Source of the DNA: JANQQN01 sp964519665 | Lineage (GTDB): Bacteria > Myxococcota > Kuafuiibacteriia > Kuafuiibacteriales > Kuafuiibacteriaceae | Direction of reading: 5' to 3' | Assembly (NCBI GenBank): GCA_964519665.1 | Contig: CAZFIV010000020.1 | Location: 21,733 to 85,732 of the forward strand | DNA: 64,000 nucleotides | Shown here: piece after piece, positions 1 to 9,639 of the stretch | How the letters are laid out: the number at the start of each line of letters is the position of its first letter | How positions within the stretch are numbered: position 1 is the first letter of the stretch | The notes under the pieces: model-generated | Seen by the model: only the letters and a program-made list of their open reading frames with translations | Told to the model about the DNA's origin: nothing | Databases searched by the model: none | Position numbers and translations under genes: made by a program

Positions 1-2
1 TC

Positions 3-254
3 CACCGCGACTTCCTGCCCTCTTCTTGGGGCTACTTCACTGCGACCCCGTTCGACATCATGTTGTTCGTGGGGAGCTTCGGCTTGTTCATGACCTTGTT
101 CCTGCTCTTTCTCCGGTGGCTGCCTTGCGTCGCCATCGCGGAAGTGAAGGCCATCCTGCCGCAAGCACACGCGCACGACGACCACCACGACGAACACGCC
201 GCCGCGGGTGGCGAAGCGCCGCCCGCTCCGGCGATGGCAGCGCCGACGAAGTGA
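3..254 (+). CDS. actC: Alternative Complex III subunit ActC, C-terminal fragment
   Basis: This is the last 83 codons of an NrfD/PsrC-like integral membrane quinol-binding subunit of Alternative Complex III, which oxidises quinol and passes electrons to cytochrome c or directly to an oxidase. The visible part starts HRDFLPSSWGYF, as ActC tails usually do. It is followed by one hydrophobic helix (about MLFVGSFGLFMTLFLLFLRW) and a His/Asp/Ala-rich hydrophilic tail. The gene is cut by the window edge, so its start and the upstream actA and actB are not visible. Assignment rests on this tail and on the actDE and actF genes immediately downstream. An ATG inside the fragment at 60 is not the true start, because the open frame runs off the edge. 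Confidence 0.85.
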   Translation, partial: HRDFLPSSWGYFTATPFDIMLFVGSFGLFMTLFLLFLRWLPCVAIAEVKAILPQAHAHDDHHDEHAAAGGEAPPAPAMAAPTK

Positions 255-267
255 GGATTCGGAAGCG

Positions 268-1557
268 ATGAGTCACGACAACGGACACGAAAACGGCAAC
301 GGCAACGGCAACGGCAGTCTGCCCGAGTACGGCCTACTCGCTCAGTACGAGGATGTATCGAGCTTGATGAAGGCTGCCAAAGTGGTGCGCGACGCCGGCT
401 ATGAGAGCTGGGACTGTCACTCGCCATTTCCGGTTCACGGAATCGACCCAGCCATGGGGATCCAGCGCACGCGCCTTCCCTACATCATCATGGGCATGGG
501 GATGCTGGGAACGTGCACGGCGCTGGTCATGCAATGGTGGATGAACGCGGTCGACTACCCGTTCATCATTTCGGGGAAGCCGTACTGGTCAGTGCCGGCC
601 AACATCCCCATCGCCTTCGAGCTCACGGTTCTGTTCGCGGGGGTCACCGCCTTCATCGCGACGTTGGCGATGAACGGGCTGCCGCGGTACCACCATCCGC
701 TCTTCAACAGCGACCGTTTCGCGGCGGCCACGGACGACAAGTTCTTCATTGCCATCGAAGCGAACGACCCAAAGTACGATGCCGCTGGCACTCGGGAGCT
801 CCTACAAGCGACGGGTGCAACGGCCATCGAGAGCGTGGTTGACGATTCCAAGGTGAACTCCGGACTGCCAAAGTTCTTGGTCTACGCGGGCGTCGTCGCC
901 TTCGTGGCAGGCTTCATTCCGCTCGGGTTCATCGCCACCATGTGGTACGAACGCAGCCCCCGGCCGCGCATCCACCCGAACCCCAACATGGACTTCCAAG
1001 AGAAGTTCAAGACCCAGACCTCTAACCCGATGACCCATATCTTCAAGGACGGGCGGTCCATGCGGCCTCAGGTTGCGGGCACCGTCGCGACGGAGCAGGT
1101 GGAGGCCGACAGCCACTACTACCGCGGCATGACCGACGAGGGTCAATGGGCGCGAGGTTTTCCCGGTATTTTCACGAGCGACGAGGAGGGCAACAAGCTC
1201 GGAGCGGAAATGCTGAAGAAGAAGGTGGAGCGGGGGCAAGAGCGGTACAAGATCTACTGCGCGCCATGTCACGGCCTGGCCGGATACGGTAACGGGCTGG
1301 TTCACCAGCGCGCCGCTTCGCTTCAACAGGGGCTGTGGATACAGCCGAGTTCACTCCATCAGGATTACCTTCGGGAGCAACCCGAGGGGAAGCTGTTCAA
1401 CACCATTACTTGGGGCATCCGCAGTATGCCGGCATACGGTTACGCGATTCCGGTCGACGACCGGTGGGCGATTATTGCTTACGTTCGCGCCCTGCAGCGG
1501 AGCCAGTTGGCCGAAGTAAAGGACGTGCCGGAGGCCGAGCGCGACGACCAGCGCTGA
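268..1557 (+). CDS. actDE: Fused ActD-ActE: DUF3341 membrane protein plus monohaem cytochrome c
   Basis: This 430-residue protein joins two Alternative Complex III subunits. Residues about 18-230 are the DUF3341/ActD part, with a YEDVSSLMKAAKVVRDAGY segment and hydrophobic helices near 70-92, 115-138 and 203-226. The C-terminal half is an ActE-like cytochrome c domain with a single haem motif, CAPCH at residues 331-335, and a likely axial Met in the SMPAYG segment. The ATG at 268 is preferred over an in-frame upstream ATG at 208 because 208 lies inside actC and the sequence from 268 (MSHDNGHENG) is preceded by a purine-rich stretch. It lies 13 bases after actC and 12 before actF, in one operon. 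In the Rhodothermus complex these are separate genes, so this is a fusion. Confidence 0.9.
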   Translation: MSHDNGHENGNGNGNGSLPEYGLLAQYEDVSSLMKAAKVVRDAGYESWDCHSPFPVHGIDPAMGIQRTRLPYIIMGMGMLGTCTALVMQWWMNAVDYPFIISGKPYWSVPANIPIAFELTVLFAGVTAFIATLAMNGLPRYHHPLFNSDRFAAATDDKFFIAIEANDPKYDAAGTRELLQATGATAIESVVDDSKVNSGLPKFLVYAGVVAFVAGFIPLGFIATMWYERSPRPRIHPNPNMDFQEKFKTQTSNPMTHIFKDGRSMRPQVAGTVATEQVEADSHYYRGMTDEGQWARGFPGIFTSDEEGNKLGAEMLKKKVERGQERYKIYCAPCHGLAGYGNGLVHQRAASLQQGLWIQPSSLHQDYLREQPEGKLFNTITWGIRSMPAYGYAIPVDDRWAIIAYVRALQRSQLAEVKDVPEAERDDQR

Positions 1558-1569
1558 GGGACGACAACA

Positions 1570-2847
1570 ATGCAGCACAAGCCAGTCGAACTCGACGCAA
1601 GCGACCCGCAATTCACTTGGGATGGCGCTCCGAAACTGATGATCGGCGCCTTTATTGTTGGCGTGGTGGCCTTGTTGGCCGCCGCCGGCCTCGGCTCCAC
1701 GTACAACGACCATTTCGCCGCGTTCCTGCACAGCTATCACGTGGCGTTTCTGTACTTCCTGGCCATCAGCCTGGGGTGCCTATTCTTCATTACCTTCCAC
1801 CACCTCATTCGCGCTGAATGGGGTGTGGTGGTGCGCAGGCTCTTCGAGTTTGGCGCGGCGACCATGCCGGTCATGCTCGTACTCTCTCTACCGGTCGTCC
1901 TTCCGGCCCTTTTTGGGTCAGACGGGCTCTTTCTCTGGGTCAACGCCGAGGTGGTCGCCGGTGACCATCTGCTCGCCCACAAGACGCCCTACTTGAACGT
2001 GACGTTCTTCCTGATCCGGGTCGTCATCTACTTCGGCGTATGGATCGCGATGTCGCGGTTCTTCGTCGGGATGTCGATGCAGCAGGACAAGAGCGGGGAC
2101 GATAGCCTCACCGACCGTGCACAGTGGTATTCGGGCCCGATCATGATAGCGTTCGCCCTGACGATCACGTTTGCGGCGGTGGATTTCATCATGAGCCTGG
2201 AGCCCCACTGGTACTCGACCATCATTGGGGTATATCTGTTCGCGGCCTCGGTGCTCTCGTCGATGGCGGCGATGATCCTGTTCGCAAAGTTTCTACAAAG
2301 CCGCGGCAAGGCGAAGGTCATCTCGATCGACCACTACCATGACCTCGGTAAGTTCCTCTTCGCGTTCACGCTCTTTTGGGCCTACATCGCGTTCTCCCAG
2401 TACATGCTGATCTGGTACGCGAACATTCCAGAGGGTACGATCTGGTATCAGCACCGGCAGCACGGTCAGTGGATCCCATTTGCGTTCTTGCTGTTGTTCG
2501 GACATTTCGCCGTACCGTTCGTCGGGCTCATCTCCCGTAACTTCAAGCGAGCCACGAACCTGCTCGCGATGTGGGCCGGCTGGATGCTGCTGATGCACTG
2601 GGTCGACATGTTTTATCTCGTGATGCCGTCCATTTACGAGCTCTATGAGGTGCACCACCTCTACGAATCGAAGGAAGCTATGCACGAGGCTGTGAATACA
2701 CTTCCCATTACTTTGCTCGACCCGCTGTGCTTGATCGGCGTTGGCGGAATCTTCGTGGGAGCTCTCGCGATGGCCATGCGCGGCGCATTCCTGGTGCCGA
2801 TGAAGGATCCGAGGCTTGCCGAATCGCTGGCTCATGAGGTTCCCTGA
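1570..2847 (+). CDS. actF: Alternative Complex III subunit ActF (NrfD-like membrane subunit)
   Basis: This 425-residue polytopic membrane protein has about ten hydrophobic helices and belongs to the NrfD/PsrC-like superfamily. ActF and ActC are the paired membrane subunits of Alternative Complex III; ActF is thought to contribute to quinol handling or proton paths. Features typical of the family include the acidic, aromatic-rich segment around ALTITFAAVDFIMSLEPHW and the histidine-rich helix HHLIRAEWGVV. It follows the actDE fusion directly and precedes a small one-helix protein. The N-terminus, MQHKPVELDASDPQFTW, is cytoplasmic and hydrophilic. Function is assigned by family and by operon position. 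Confidence 0.9.
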   Translation: MQHKPVELDASDPQFTWDGAPKLMIGAFIVGVVALLAAAGLGSTYNDHFAAFLHSYHVAFLYFLAISLGCLFFITFHHLIRAEWGVVVRRLFEFGAATMPVMLVLSLPVVLPALFGSDGLFLWVNAEVVAGDHLLAHKTPYLNVTFFLIRVVIYFGVWIAMSRFFVGMSMQQDKSGDDSLTDRAQWYSGPIMIAFALTITFAAVDFIMSLEPHWYSTIIGVYLFAASVLSSMAAMILFAKFLQSRGKAKVISIDHYHDLGKFLFAFTLFWAYIAFSQYMLIWYANIPEGTIWYQHRQHGQWIPFAFLLLFGHFAVPFVGLISRNFKRATNLLAMWAGWMLLMHWVDMFYLVMPSIYELYEVHHLYESKEAMHEAVNTLPITLLDPLCLIGVGGIFVGALAMAMRGAFLVPMKDPRLAESLAHEVP

Positions 2848-2866
2848 TGCTGTTGAGGAACATGAG

Positions 2867-3112
2867 ATGAATGAGAATCGAGACGATATCGATACCGCTC
2901 AGATCGTGACCGTAGCGTTCGGTGGTGCTTTTTTCATCGCGGCGTTCATCCTGTTCGTGCAGGCATGGTTCTTCTCGGTTCAGTACGAAGACGACGCCTC
3001 GAAGCAGACCAAGCCGCTGGCTCGCGTTCGGTACGAGCAGGAGCAGGAAGCCAAACTGCAGGACACCATCGCGACGGCGAAAAACGCGGTCGTTACGCAA
3101 TTGCATCAGTAG
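2867..3112 (+). CDS. Small single-helix membrane protein in the ACIII-caa3 operon
   Basis: This is an 81-residue protein with an acidic N-terminus (MNENRDDIDTAQ), one transmembrane helix (about residues 13-36, VTVAFGGAFFIAAFILFVQAW) and a charged, coiled-coil-like C-terminal half rich in Glu, Gln and Lys. The ATG at 2867 is chosen over an in-frame start at 2816 because the latter lies within the end of actF and a GAGGA motif sits about 8 bases before 2867. Its position between actF and sco suggests a small accessory subunit of Alternative Complex III or of the ACIII-oxidase supercomplex, such as an ActG-like subunit. I cannot confirm homology to ActG from sequence alone. Confidence 0.7.
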   Translation: MNENRDDIDTAQIVTVAFGGAFFIAAFILFVQAWFFSVQYEDDASKQTKPLARVRYEQEQEAKLQDTIATAKNAVVTQLHQ

Positions 3113-3134
3113 AGCGACGCGTTACGATGGTCGT

Positions 3135-4031
3135 ATGACCATCCGGCCGTCGCCTCTTCTCCCACGAGCACTGATCACTTCCGTTGTCGCAAGTCTTCTT
3201 GCCGCAGGCTCCGGGGCTGCTTTGGGCCAGGCAGACCCTGGCGGCGAGTCTTCGGCGGTGCGCAAAGAGGCCCTGCCGAAGGAACTGGAAGGCGTCGGGG
3301 TGACCGAGAGGCTTGGAGCTGTCGTTCCACCCGACCTGGTGTTCACCGACAGCGAAGGTCGAGAGGTCAGGCTTGCATCTTTTTTCGACGGGAAGAAGCC
3401 GACCCTACTCACCCTCAATTACTCTGACTGCCCAATGCTCTGCAGCTTGCAGCTCAATGCCCTCGTGGAAGCCTTGCAAGAGATGCAGTGGACACTCGGC
3501 GACGAGTACCAAGTGGTGACCGTGAGCCTCGATCCGTCGGAAGCCGTCGAGCGGGCTGCTGCTACCAAGAAGCGCTACCTCGACCAGTATAGTGAAAACG
3601 CTGATCCCCAAGGCTGGCATTTTCTCGTCGGACCGGAAGAGAACATCCGTGCGTTGGCCGACGCGGTGGGGTTTGGTTATCGCTATAGTGAAACTCGGCA
3701 GGAGTACCTGCACCAAGCGGCGATCGTCGTATTGAGTCCGAGCGGCTCCGTTTCTCGATATCTCTACGGCTTGTTGTATTCCCCACAGACCGTCCGGTTG
3801 TCGATGGTCGAAGCGTCTGAGGGCAAACAAGTCTCGACGCTCGACGCAATAGTACTCTATTGCTTTTACTATGATCCGAAATCGGGTAGCTATACGCCCG
3901 TGGTCCGCAACATCATGAAGGTGGGCGGAGCTGTGACGGTGCTGCTGCTCGCGCTTTTCGTAGGGGCTGGCTTCACCGCGAACCGGCGAAGAAGAGCCGA
4001 TGGAGTGAAGACCGCCGATGGAGTCGCCTAG
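3135..4031 (+). CDS. sco: SCO1/SenC-type copper chaperone with C-terminal membrane anchor
   Basis: This 298-residue protein has an N-terminal export signal (LITSVVASLLAAGSGAALG), a thioredoxin-fold Sco domain and a C-terminal transmembrane helix near residues 260-283. Copper-binding residues are visible: C99 and C103 in CPMLC and H193 in YLHQAAI, the CxxxC...H arrangement of Sco proteins. Sco delivers copper to the CuA centre of oxidase subunit II, and coxB follows immediately, its ATG directly after this gene's TAG. The C-terminal anchor, beside the usual N-terminal one, is a variation also seen in other operons of this kind. The ATG at 3135 is chosen because the upstream in-frame codons fall in the preceding gene's alternative frame. 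Confidence 0.92.
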   Translation: MTIRPSPLLPRALITSVVASLLAAGSGAALGQADPGGESSAVRKEALPKELEGVGVTERLGAVVPPDLVFTDSEGREVRLASFFDGKKPTLLTLNYSDCPMLCSLQLNALVEALQEMQWTLGDEYQVVTVSLDPSEAVERAAATKKRYLDQYSENADPQGWHFLVGPEENIRALADAVGFGYRYSETRQEYLHQAAIVVLSPSGSVSRYLYGLLYSPQTVRLSMVEASEGKQVSTLDAIVLYCFYYDPKSGSYTPVVRNIMKVGGAVTVLLLALFVGAGFTANRRRRADGVKTADGVA

Positions 4032-4991
4032 ATGTGGATGACCGCTGAACCGACCTTTTGGATGCCTAGCGCGGCAGCAACCCAAGCTGCAGACGTCGAC
4101 TGGCTCTACTATTTTCTGTACTACGTTTCCCTCGCCAGCTTCCTGGTCATCATGGCCGCGCTGGTTTACTTCGTCTTCAAGTTCCGCGCGAAGAGCCGCG
4201 GCGAGCGCGCCCGGTCGCCAGGCGGCCACAATACGCTCCTCGAGGTCAGCTGGACAATTCCGCCGGCGATCGTCTCGGTGATCGTCTTCGTCATGGGGGC
4301 GAAGGCGTATATCGATATGAAGAGCCCGCCGCCGGACGCGGTCGAGATCCGGGTCATTGGCAAGAGCTGGAACTGGGAATTCTACTATCCCGGCTCGAGC
4401 CAGAAGGAGACCGTTCTCCACGTGCCGCCGAATCGACCGGTGCGCTTGCTGATGACGTCGAACGACGTGCTGCACTCGTTCTTCGTACCCGCGTTCCGCA
4501 TCAAGCAGGACGTCGTTCCGGGCCGGTATACTGAAGTTTGGTTTCAAGCGACCGAGAGTGGCGAACACCAGATCTACTGCACCGAATACTGCGGGACGAA
4601 CCACTCGGCGATGGTCGCCAAGGTCAAGGTTTATGAGACCGAGACGACCTATGACGAATGGCTTCAGGGCCGACGTCGAATCATCGACCAGGGTCTGCCG
4701 CCCGAACAGGCCGGCGAAAAGCTGTTTGCCGTGAACGGTTGCAACGGCTGCCACAGCGTAGACGGCTCCGCGAAGGTTGGCCCAACTCTGAAAGGCAACT
4801 GGGGCGTCGAGCGCGTATTCACAGACGGCACCAAGGCTGTGGTGGATGAGAACTACCTGCGGACCTCCATTCTCAATCCGACCGGTCAAATTGTTCAGGG
4901 ATACCCGCCCGTGATGCCCGCCTTCAAGGGTGTGCTCGACGACCGGGAAATCGACGCGCTCATCGCGTACATGAAGACCCTCAAGGAGTAA
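4032..4991 (+). CDS. coxB: caa3-type cytochrome c oxidase subunit II with fused cytochrome c
   Basis: This 319-residue subunit has two N-terminal transmembrane helices (about 24-54 and 70-95), a periplasmic cupredoxin domain holding the dinuclear CuA centre, and a C-terminal cytochrome c domain. CuA ligands are visible as H148 (VLHSFF), C183, C187, H191 and M194 in CTEYCGTNHSAM. The haem c motif is C237-x-x-C240-H241 (CNGCH), with a likely axial Met in the PVMPAF segment. The fused haem marks a caa3 rather than aa3 oxidase, able to take electrons directly from Alternative Complex III. Its start codon abuts the sco stop codon, implying translational coupling. Confidence 0.95.
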   Translation: MWMTAEPTFWMPSAAATQAADVDWLYYFLYYVSLASFLVIMAALVYFVFKFRAKSRGERARSPGGHNTLLEVSWTIPPAIVSVIVFVMGAKAYIDMKSPPPDAVEIRVIGKSWNWEFYYPGSSQKETVLHVPPNRPVRLLMTSNDVLHSFFVPAFRIKQDVVPGRYTEVWFQATESGEHQIYCTEYCGTNHSAMVAKVKVYETETTYDEWLQGRRRIIDQGLPPEQAGEKLFAVNGCNGCHSVDGSAKVGPTLKGNWGVERVFTDGTKAVVDENYLRTSILNPTGQIVQGYPPVMPAFKGVLDDREIDALIAYMKTLKE

Positions 4992-4998
4992 TCGAACG

Positions 4999-6676
4999 AT
5001 GACGGCCGACGCGACGACTTTGCAAGGAGTGCGTGATGACTACATCACGCATACCAAGGGGCTCCTGGGATGGCTGGTGACCCTCGACCACAAACGCATC
5101 GGGATTCTGTACTTCTTCGCAACGACGTTCGCCCTCATTCTGGGCGGGGTCTTCGCGCTGATCGTCCGCCTGGAGCTACTGACGCCCGGGAAAGACATTA
5201 TCGGACCCGACGCTTACAATCGAATGTTCACCCTGCACGGGGCGGTAATGGTCTTTCTGTTTATCATCCCTGCGATTCCCGCATCCATCGGGAACTTCGT
5301 CATCCCGCTGATGCTGGGGGTGAAGGACGTCGCCTTTCCGCGCCTCAACCTGGCTAGTTTTTATATTTGGGTGGTCGGCGCTCTGTTCCTGGTCGTGTCC
5401 ATGTACGTGGGCGCGATCGACACGGGTTGGACGTTCTACACGCCCTACAGCTCGGACCCGACCAAGGGTAGTCAGGGCTCGGTGATGCTATCCGCGATGG
5501 GGGTGTTCATCCTGGGTTTCAGCTCGATCTTTACCGGGATCAACTTCATCGCCACCATCAATACGATGCGACCCCGGAACATGGGGTGGTTCAAGATGCC
5601 TCTATTTCTGTGGGCCATGTACTCAACCAGCATCATTCAAGTGCTGGCGACGCCAGTGTTGGCCATCACGGTTCTTCTGCTTACCGTGGAGCGTGCGTTC
5701 CGGTTGGGCATCTTCGACCCGGCACTCGGCGGTGACCCAGTGCTGTTCCAGCACTTCTTCTGGTTTTACTCACACCCGGCTGTATACATCATGGTGCTTC
5801 CCGCAATGGGCGTCATCTCCGAGGTGATCGCGGTCTTCAGCCGCCGCCGGATTTTTGGCTACTCGTTCATTGCGATGAGCTCGCTGGCGATCGCCTTTCT
5901 TGGTTTCCTTGTCTGGGGCCACCACATGTTTACTTCGGGTCAGAGCGCGCTCGCCGGTGTCATCTTCTCGGCGCTGACATTCTCGGTCGCGATCCCGTCG
6001 GCCATCAAGGTGTTCAACTGGTTGGCGACCCTCTACAACGGATCGATCCGGCTCGACGTGCCGATGCTCTACGCGTTCAGCTTCATCTGGCTATTCTCGA
6101 TCGGCGGACTCACCGGATTGTTCCTGGGAACCCTGGCCGTCGACGTGCACCTACACGACACGTATTTCGTGGTCGCTCACTTCCACTATGTCATGGTGGG
6201 TGGTACCCTCATGGCGCTCCTCGCGGGGCTCTACTACTGGTGGCCGAAGTTCTTTGGACGGATGTACAACGAGACGCTGGCGAGGGTGGGTTGCCTGCTG
6301 ACCTTCATAGGGTTCAACATCACTTTCTTCCCTCAGTTCGTGATGGGCAGCCAAGGCATGCCGAGGCGCTACTACACCTACCTCGATGAGTTCCAGACGT
6401 ACCACCAGGTCTCGACGGTCGGTGCGATGATCCTAGGTATTGGTATCCTTTTCGCCTTCGGTGTTCTTATGGTCGCCATGTTCTCGGGGAGGAAAGCGGC
6501 CGCGAATCCTTGGGGCGCCAACACACTCGAATGGCACTGCGCATCGCCGCCGCCCCACGATAACTTCGCCGTTCAACCCGACGGGCTCGACCCCTACGAC
6601 TATTCTCAGCTCGAATACGACCAAGAAACCGACGGTTTTGTTGTGACCGGCGCTTCGAGGCCCAAGGAGGGGAATC

Positions 6677-6690
<14 letters not shown>
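4999..6690 (+). CDS. coxA: Cytochrome c oxidase subunit I
   Basis: This 563-residue catalytic subunit is a haem-copper oxygen reductase of the A family with twelve core helices. Diagnostic segments include TLHGAVMVFLF (low-spin haem histidine), WFYSHPAVYIMVLP (the CuB His cross-linked to Tyr), GHHMFTSG (the CuB His pair) and VDVHLHDTYFVVAHFHYVM, which holds the high-spin and low-spin haem histidines. It oxidises cytochrome c, reduces oxygen to water and pumps protons. It lies 7 bases after coxB, and its 3' end overlaps the coxC start by 14 bases. The C-terminal tail, EWHCASPPPHDNF, is typical of caa3 subunit I. Confidence 0.97.
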
Positions 6691-7441
<751 letters not shown>

Positions 7442-7452
7442 GAGGTCGACCG

Positions 7453-7944
7453 ATGGCTCACGATTCACACTCCGAGGCCCACGAGCATCACGCCCTTCCC
7501 GTGCCGCTGCTAGTCGGGTGCTGGGGTGGCCTCATGCTCCTCACCGGAATCACTGTCTGGACGGCTCAGAATCTAGACCTGGGCCAGTTCAATCTTGTTC
7601 TGGCGATGGTCATCGCTACCGCGAAGGCTACGTTGGTACTCACTATCTTCATGCACCTAGCCTTCGAGAAGGGCTTCAACTTCATGATTTTCGCCATCTC
7701 GGTCATGGCGGTGATCCTTTTCGTGACGATTCTGTTCATCGATGTGCAGCAGTATCAGCCCGGCATACAGCAGAAACTCAGCGACATCACTCAGGCTTCG
7801 GCCAACGCCGAAGCGGCGGCCGCAGCGACCTCTGAGCCGTCATCCGCTGACGCGTCGTCCGGAGCCGAAGATCATGACGACGAGGCGCCCGAAGACCACG
7901 GCGAAAAAGCCGCAGAGGGCGATGCAGAGTCCGATCATCATTGA
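7453..7944 (+). CDS. coxD: Cytochrome c oxidase subunit IV (prokaryotic small subunit)
   Basis: This 163-residue protein has three transmembrane helices (about residues 15-105) and the segment TLVLTIFMHLAFEKGFNFMIF typical of the prokaryotic subunit IV family. A long, low-complexity, acidic and His-containing C-terminal tail follows (SADASSGAEDHDDEAPEDHG...), longer than in many family members. The ATG at 7453 is chosen, 11 bases after coxC, because earlier in-frame codons lie inside coxC. It is the last gene of the ACIII-caa3 operon. The next gene is on the other strand and ends 27 bases away, and I see no clear intrinsic terminator between them. Confidence 0.9.
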   Translation: MAHDSHSEAHEHHALPVPLLVGCWGGLMLLTGITVWTAQNLDLGQFNLVLAMVIATAKATLVLTIFMHLAFEKGFNFMIFAISVMAVILFVTILFIDVQQYQPGIQQKLSDITQASANAEAAAAATSEPSSADASSGAEDHDDEAPEDHGEKAAEGDAESDHH

Positions 7945-7971
7945 CCTCGCTAACTATCCGGGTCGCCTCCC

Positions 7972-8811
7972 TCAGCCTATGTGAGCTTGGGCGAGCAATG
8001 GGTTGAGCCCACCGAGGACCGCCGCGCCGTACTTGGCGGCTCGATCGGCGGCCTCTAACGGACCGCAGCCGGCCGCCATGAAGTACACGAAGGCGCCCGC
8101 GAAGCTGTCTCCCGCGCCGTATGCCCCACCCACTACGTGACCGACCGTGGGCGCCTCGAAGCGGGCGCTGCCGGTAGCGGTTTCGATCACGCCTCCTCGG
8201 TCGCCCTCGGTCATCACGATCGCCTTGGGCGCGGGGTCATAGTCTGCCAGCACGCTCTTTTCGCGTGGGTCCGCATTGCTGCCGATAATGACGTCGAGGG
8301 GGACGCCGCAGTCACGGATGGCGGCCCGCCGCCTTGCAGTCACCACCGACACTCGGGCCGCCCTCGCGCGAGCGAGCAGCCTGGGATCTTGGGCCGTGAA
8401 GTACACCGCGTCGAGCTCCTGGAGGATTTCCCACGGAAGCGCGTCGCTAGCGCGCGGATGAAGCGGAGGACCGACAACGATGATCGTTCGCTCTCCGAAA
8501 TCGTCGATCATGACGATATCCCGGGTGTGGGGCTCGGGTCGGCGTACAGCGTGAATGCTCGCGTTCGTGGTCTCGAGAGCGGAGCGTACCTCGTCTCCCG
8601 CCTGGTCGCTGCCAATGGCGGTGAAGAGGTGGACCTCGCAGTCACTCTTGGTGAGCTGGTAGAACGTGATTCCTCCACCGCCGCCCGGAAACCACTGCGA
8701 TTCTTCGAGATGGGCGATGTCACCAGCTCTGGGAACGGTTTCGACTCGACCAAGCGTCACGTGCTCGACATGTCCGATGACGCCAACGCGAAGGCGGCTC
8801 ATTGCACTCAT
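7972..8811 (-). CDS. PfkB-family carbohydrate/nucleoside kinase
   Basis: This protein of about 279 residues resembles ribokinase/PfkB sugar kinases. It has an N-terminal GGGGGITFYQL segment that replaces the usual GGxxxN substrate loop, and the C-terminal PfkB signature GGAYGAGDSFAGAF, whose Asp is the catalytic base. Such kinases phosphorylate sugars or nucleosides; the substrate cannot be read from sequence. The ATG at 8811 is chosen because the longer frame to 8856 would overlap the upstream subunit III-like gene; an ATG at 8802 is an alternative. It lies 5 bases downstream of that gene on the same strand, so the two are probably co-transcribed between the two oxidase clusters. Confidence 0.85.
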   Translation of the reverse strand: MSAMSRLRVGVIGHVEHVTLGRVETVPRAGDIAHLEESQWFPGGGGGITFYQLTKSDCEVHLFTAIGSDQAGDEVRSALETTNASIHAVRRPEPHTRDIVMIDDFGERTIIVVGPPLHPRASDALPWEILQELDAVYFTAQDPRLLARARAARVSVVTARRRAAIRDCGVPLDVIIGSNADPREKSVLADYDPAPKAIVMTEGDRGGVIETATGSARFEAPTVGHVVGGAYGAGDSFAGAFVYFMAAGCGPLEAADRAAKYGAAVLGGLNPLLAQAHIG

Positions 8812-8816
8812 TGGGG

Positions 8817-9401
8817 CTACAATACGAACATAATCGCGTACATCACCACCCAACAAACGCTCACGAAGTGCCAGTAGTATCCCCAGAGCCGGACCTGAAC
8901 GGCATCCCGCGAGCTGAATCGGCCCGCCTGAACACCGATTGACAGGATGACGACCGCTATGACGCCGACCAGCAGGTGGATCGCGTGAAACGCGGCGAGG
9001 CCGTAGAGCAGAGCGGCGTACAGCGATTCACCCAGGTAGATGTTCAAGCTCGCGGCCTGACGAGCCAGCAATAGCTGTAGCAGCAGGAAGATTGCGCCAA
9101 GGTTCGCCGTAGCCAGGAGCAGGAGCCGGAATCGCTGCCGGCGGCCTCGGTCCAGCGCCCTGACGGCCCCGTGATAGGTCACGCTGCTGAGCAGAGCCAC
9201 CGCGGTGTTGATGCTCGACAGCGTCAATGGCGGCCTCGCCAACCCCGTCGGCGGCCACGCGGGCATGGACGCGCGTAGCCAGGCGTACAAGACGAACAAG
9301 GCGCCGAAGGCCATACCCAAAGAAACGAGGAAGAGCACCGTCCCAAGCACGGAACGTTGATTCATGCGATCCTGTTCGGACCGAGGCCGCGAGGAAGTCA
9401 T
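8817..9401 (-). CDS. Orphan haem-copper oxidase subunit III-like membrane protein
   Basis: This 194-residue protein has about five transmembrane helices and subunit III signatures: LYGLAAFHAIHLLVGVIAVVIL and the closing VRLWGYYWHFVSVCWVVMYAIMFVL. It resembles CoxC/CyoC-like short subunit III proteins, but the window already holds a full caa3 subunit III, and cbb3 oxidases have none. It may serve another oxidase or a nitric oxide reductase, or be an accessory protein. It is divergent from the cbb3 cluster, sharing the 390-base region between them, and is followed by a PfkB-like kinase. A shorter start at 9365, with AGGA upstream, is also plausible. Confidence 0.8.
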   Translation of the reverse strand: MTSSRPRSEQDRMNQRSVLGTVLFLVSLGMAFGALFVLYAWLRASMPAWPPTGLARPPLTLSSINTAVALLSSVTYHGAVRALDRGRRQRFRLLLLATANLGAIFLLLQLLLARQAASLNIYLGESLYAALLYGLAAFHAIHLLVGVIAVVILSIGVQAGRFSSRDAVQVRLWGYYWHFVSVCWVVMYAIMFVL

Positions 9402-9478
9402 CTAAGTGTACCCTCATTGTGGAGAATCCGTAACGCGCCGTCGAGCTCGACACTTTGGATGAATTCCGTTCGCCTTGA

Positions 9479-9504
9479 ATCAACAACGTTGCAACAGCGT
9501 TGAT
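9479..9504. promoter_or_regulatory. Inverted/direct repeat, candidate operator
   Basis: The arms ATCAAC (9479-9484) and GTTGAT (9499-9504) are inverted repeats separated by 14 bases. Inside, CAACAACGTTG (9481-9491) and CAACAGCGTTG (9492-9502) form a tandem direct repeat with one mismatch. This is a regulator-site-like structure about 290 bases before ccoNO; the regulator is unknown. Confidence 0.4.
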
Positions 9505-9639
9505 CCCTAAGGCTGAAGGGCCTTTACCCGAACGGTCTAGGACTTGCCTCCAATGAAACCATATCCACTCGTCGCCGATGGCCGAGTTGCCCACCCGTGA
9601 CCCTTGCGAACGGGAAAGTAGCAATTCTAGCGGTAGAGG

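Noticed and set aside
3405..4889. A 494-codon open frame on the minus strand opposite sco and coxB
   Set aside because: It covers two clear genes on the other strand and its translation shows no domains or plausible composition.
9475..9483. TTGAATCAA resembling an FNR/Anr box upstream of ccoNO
   Set aside because: FNR sites have TTGAT and ATCAA separated by four bases; here the halves are joined by one base, so it does not fit.
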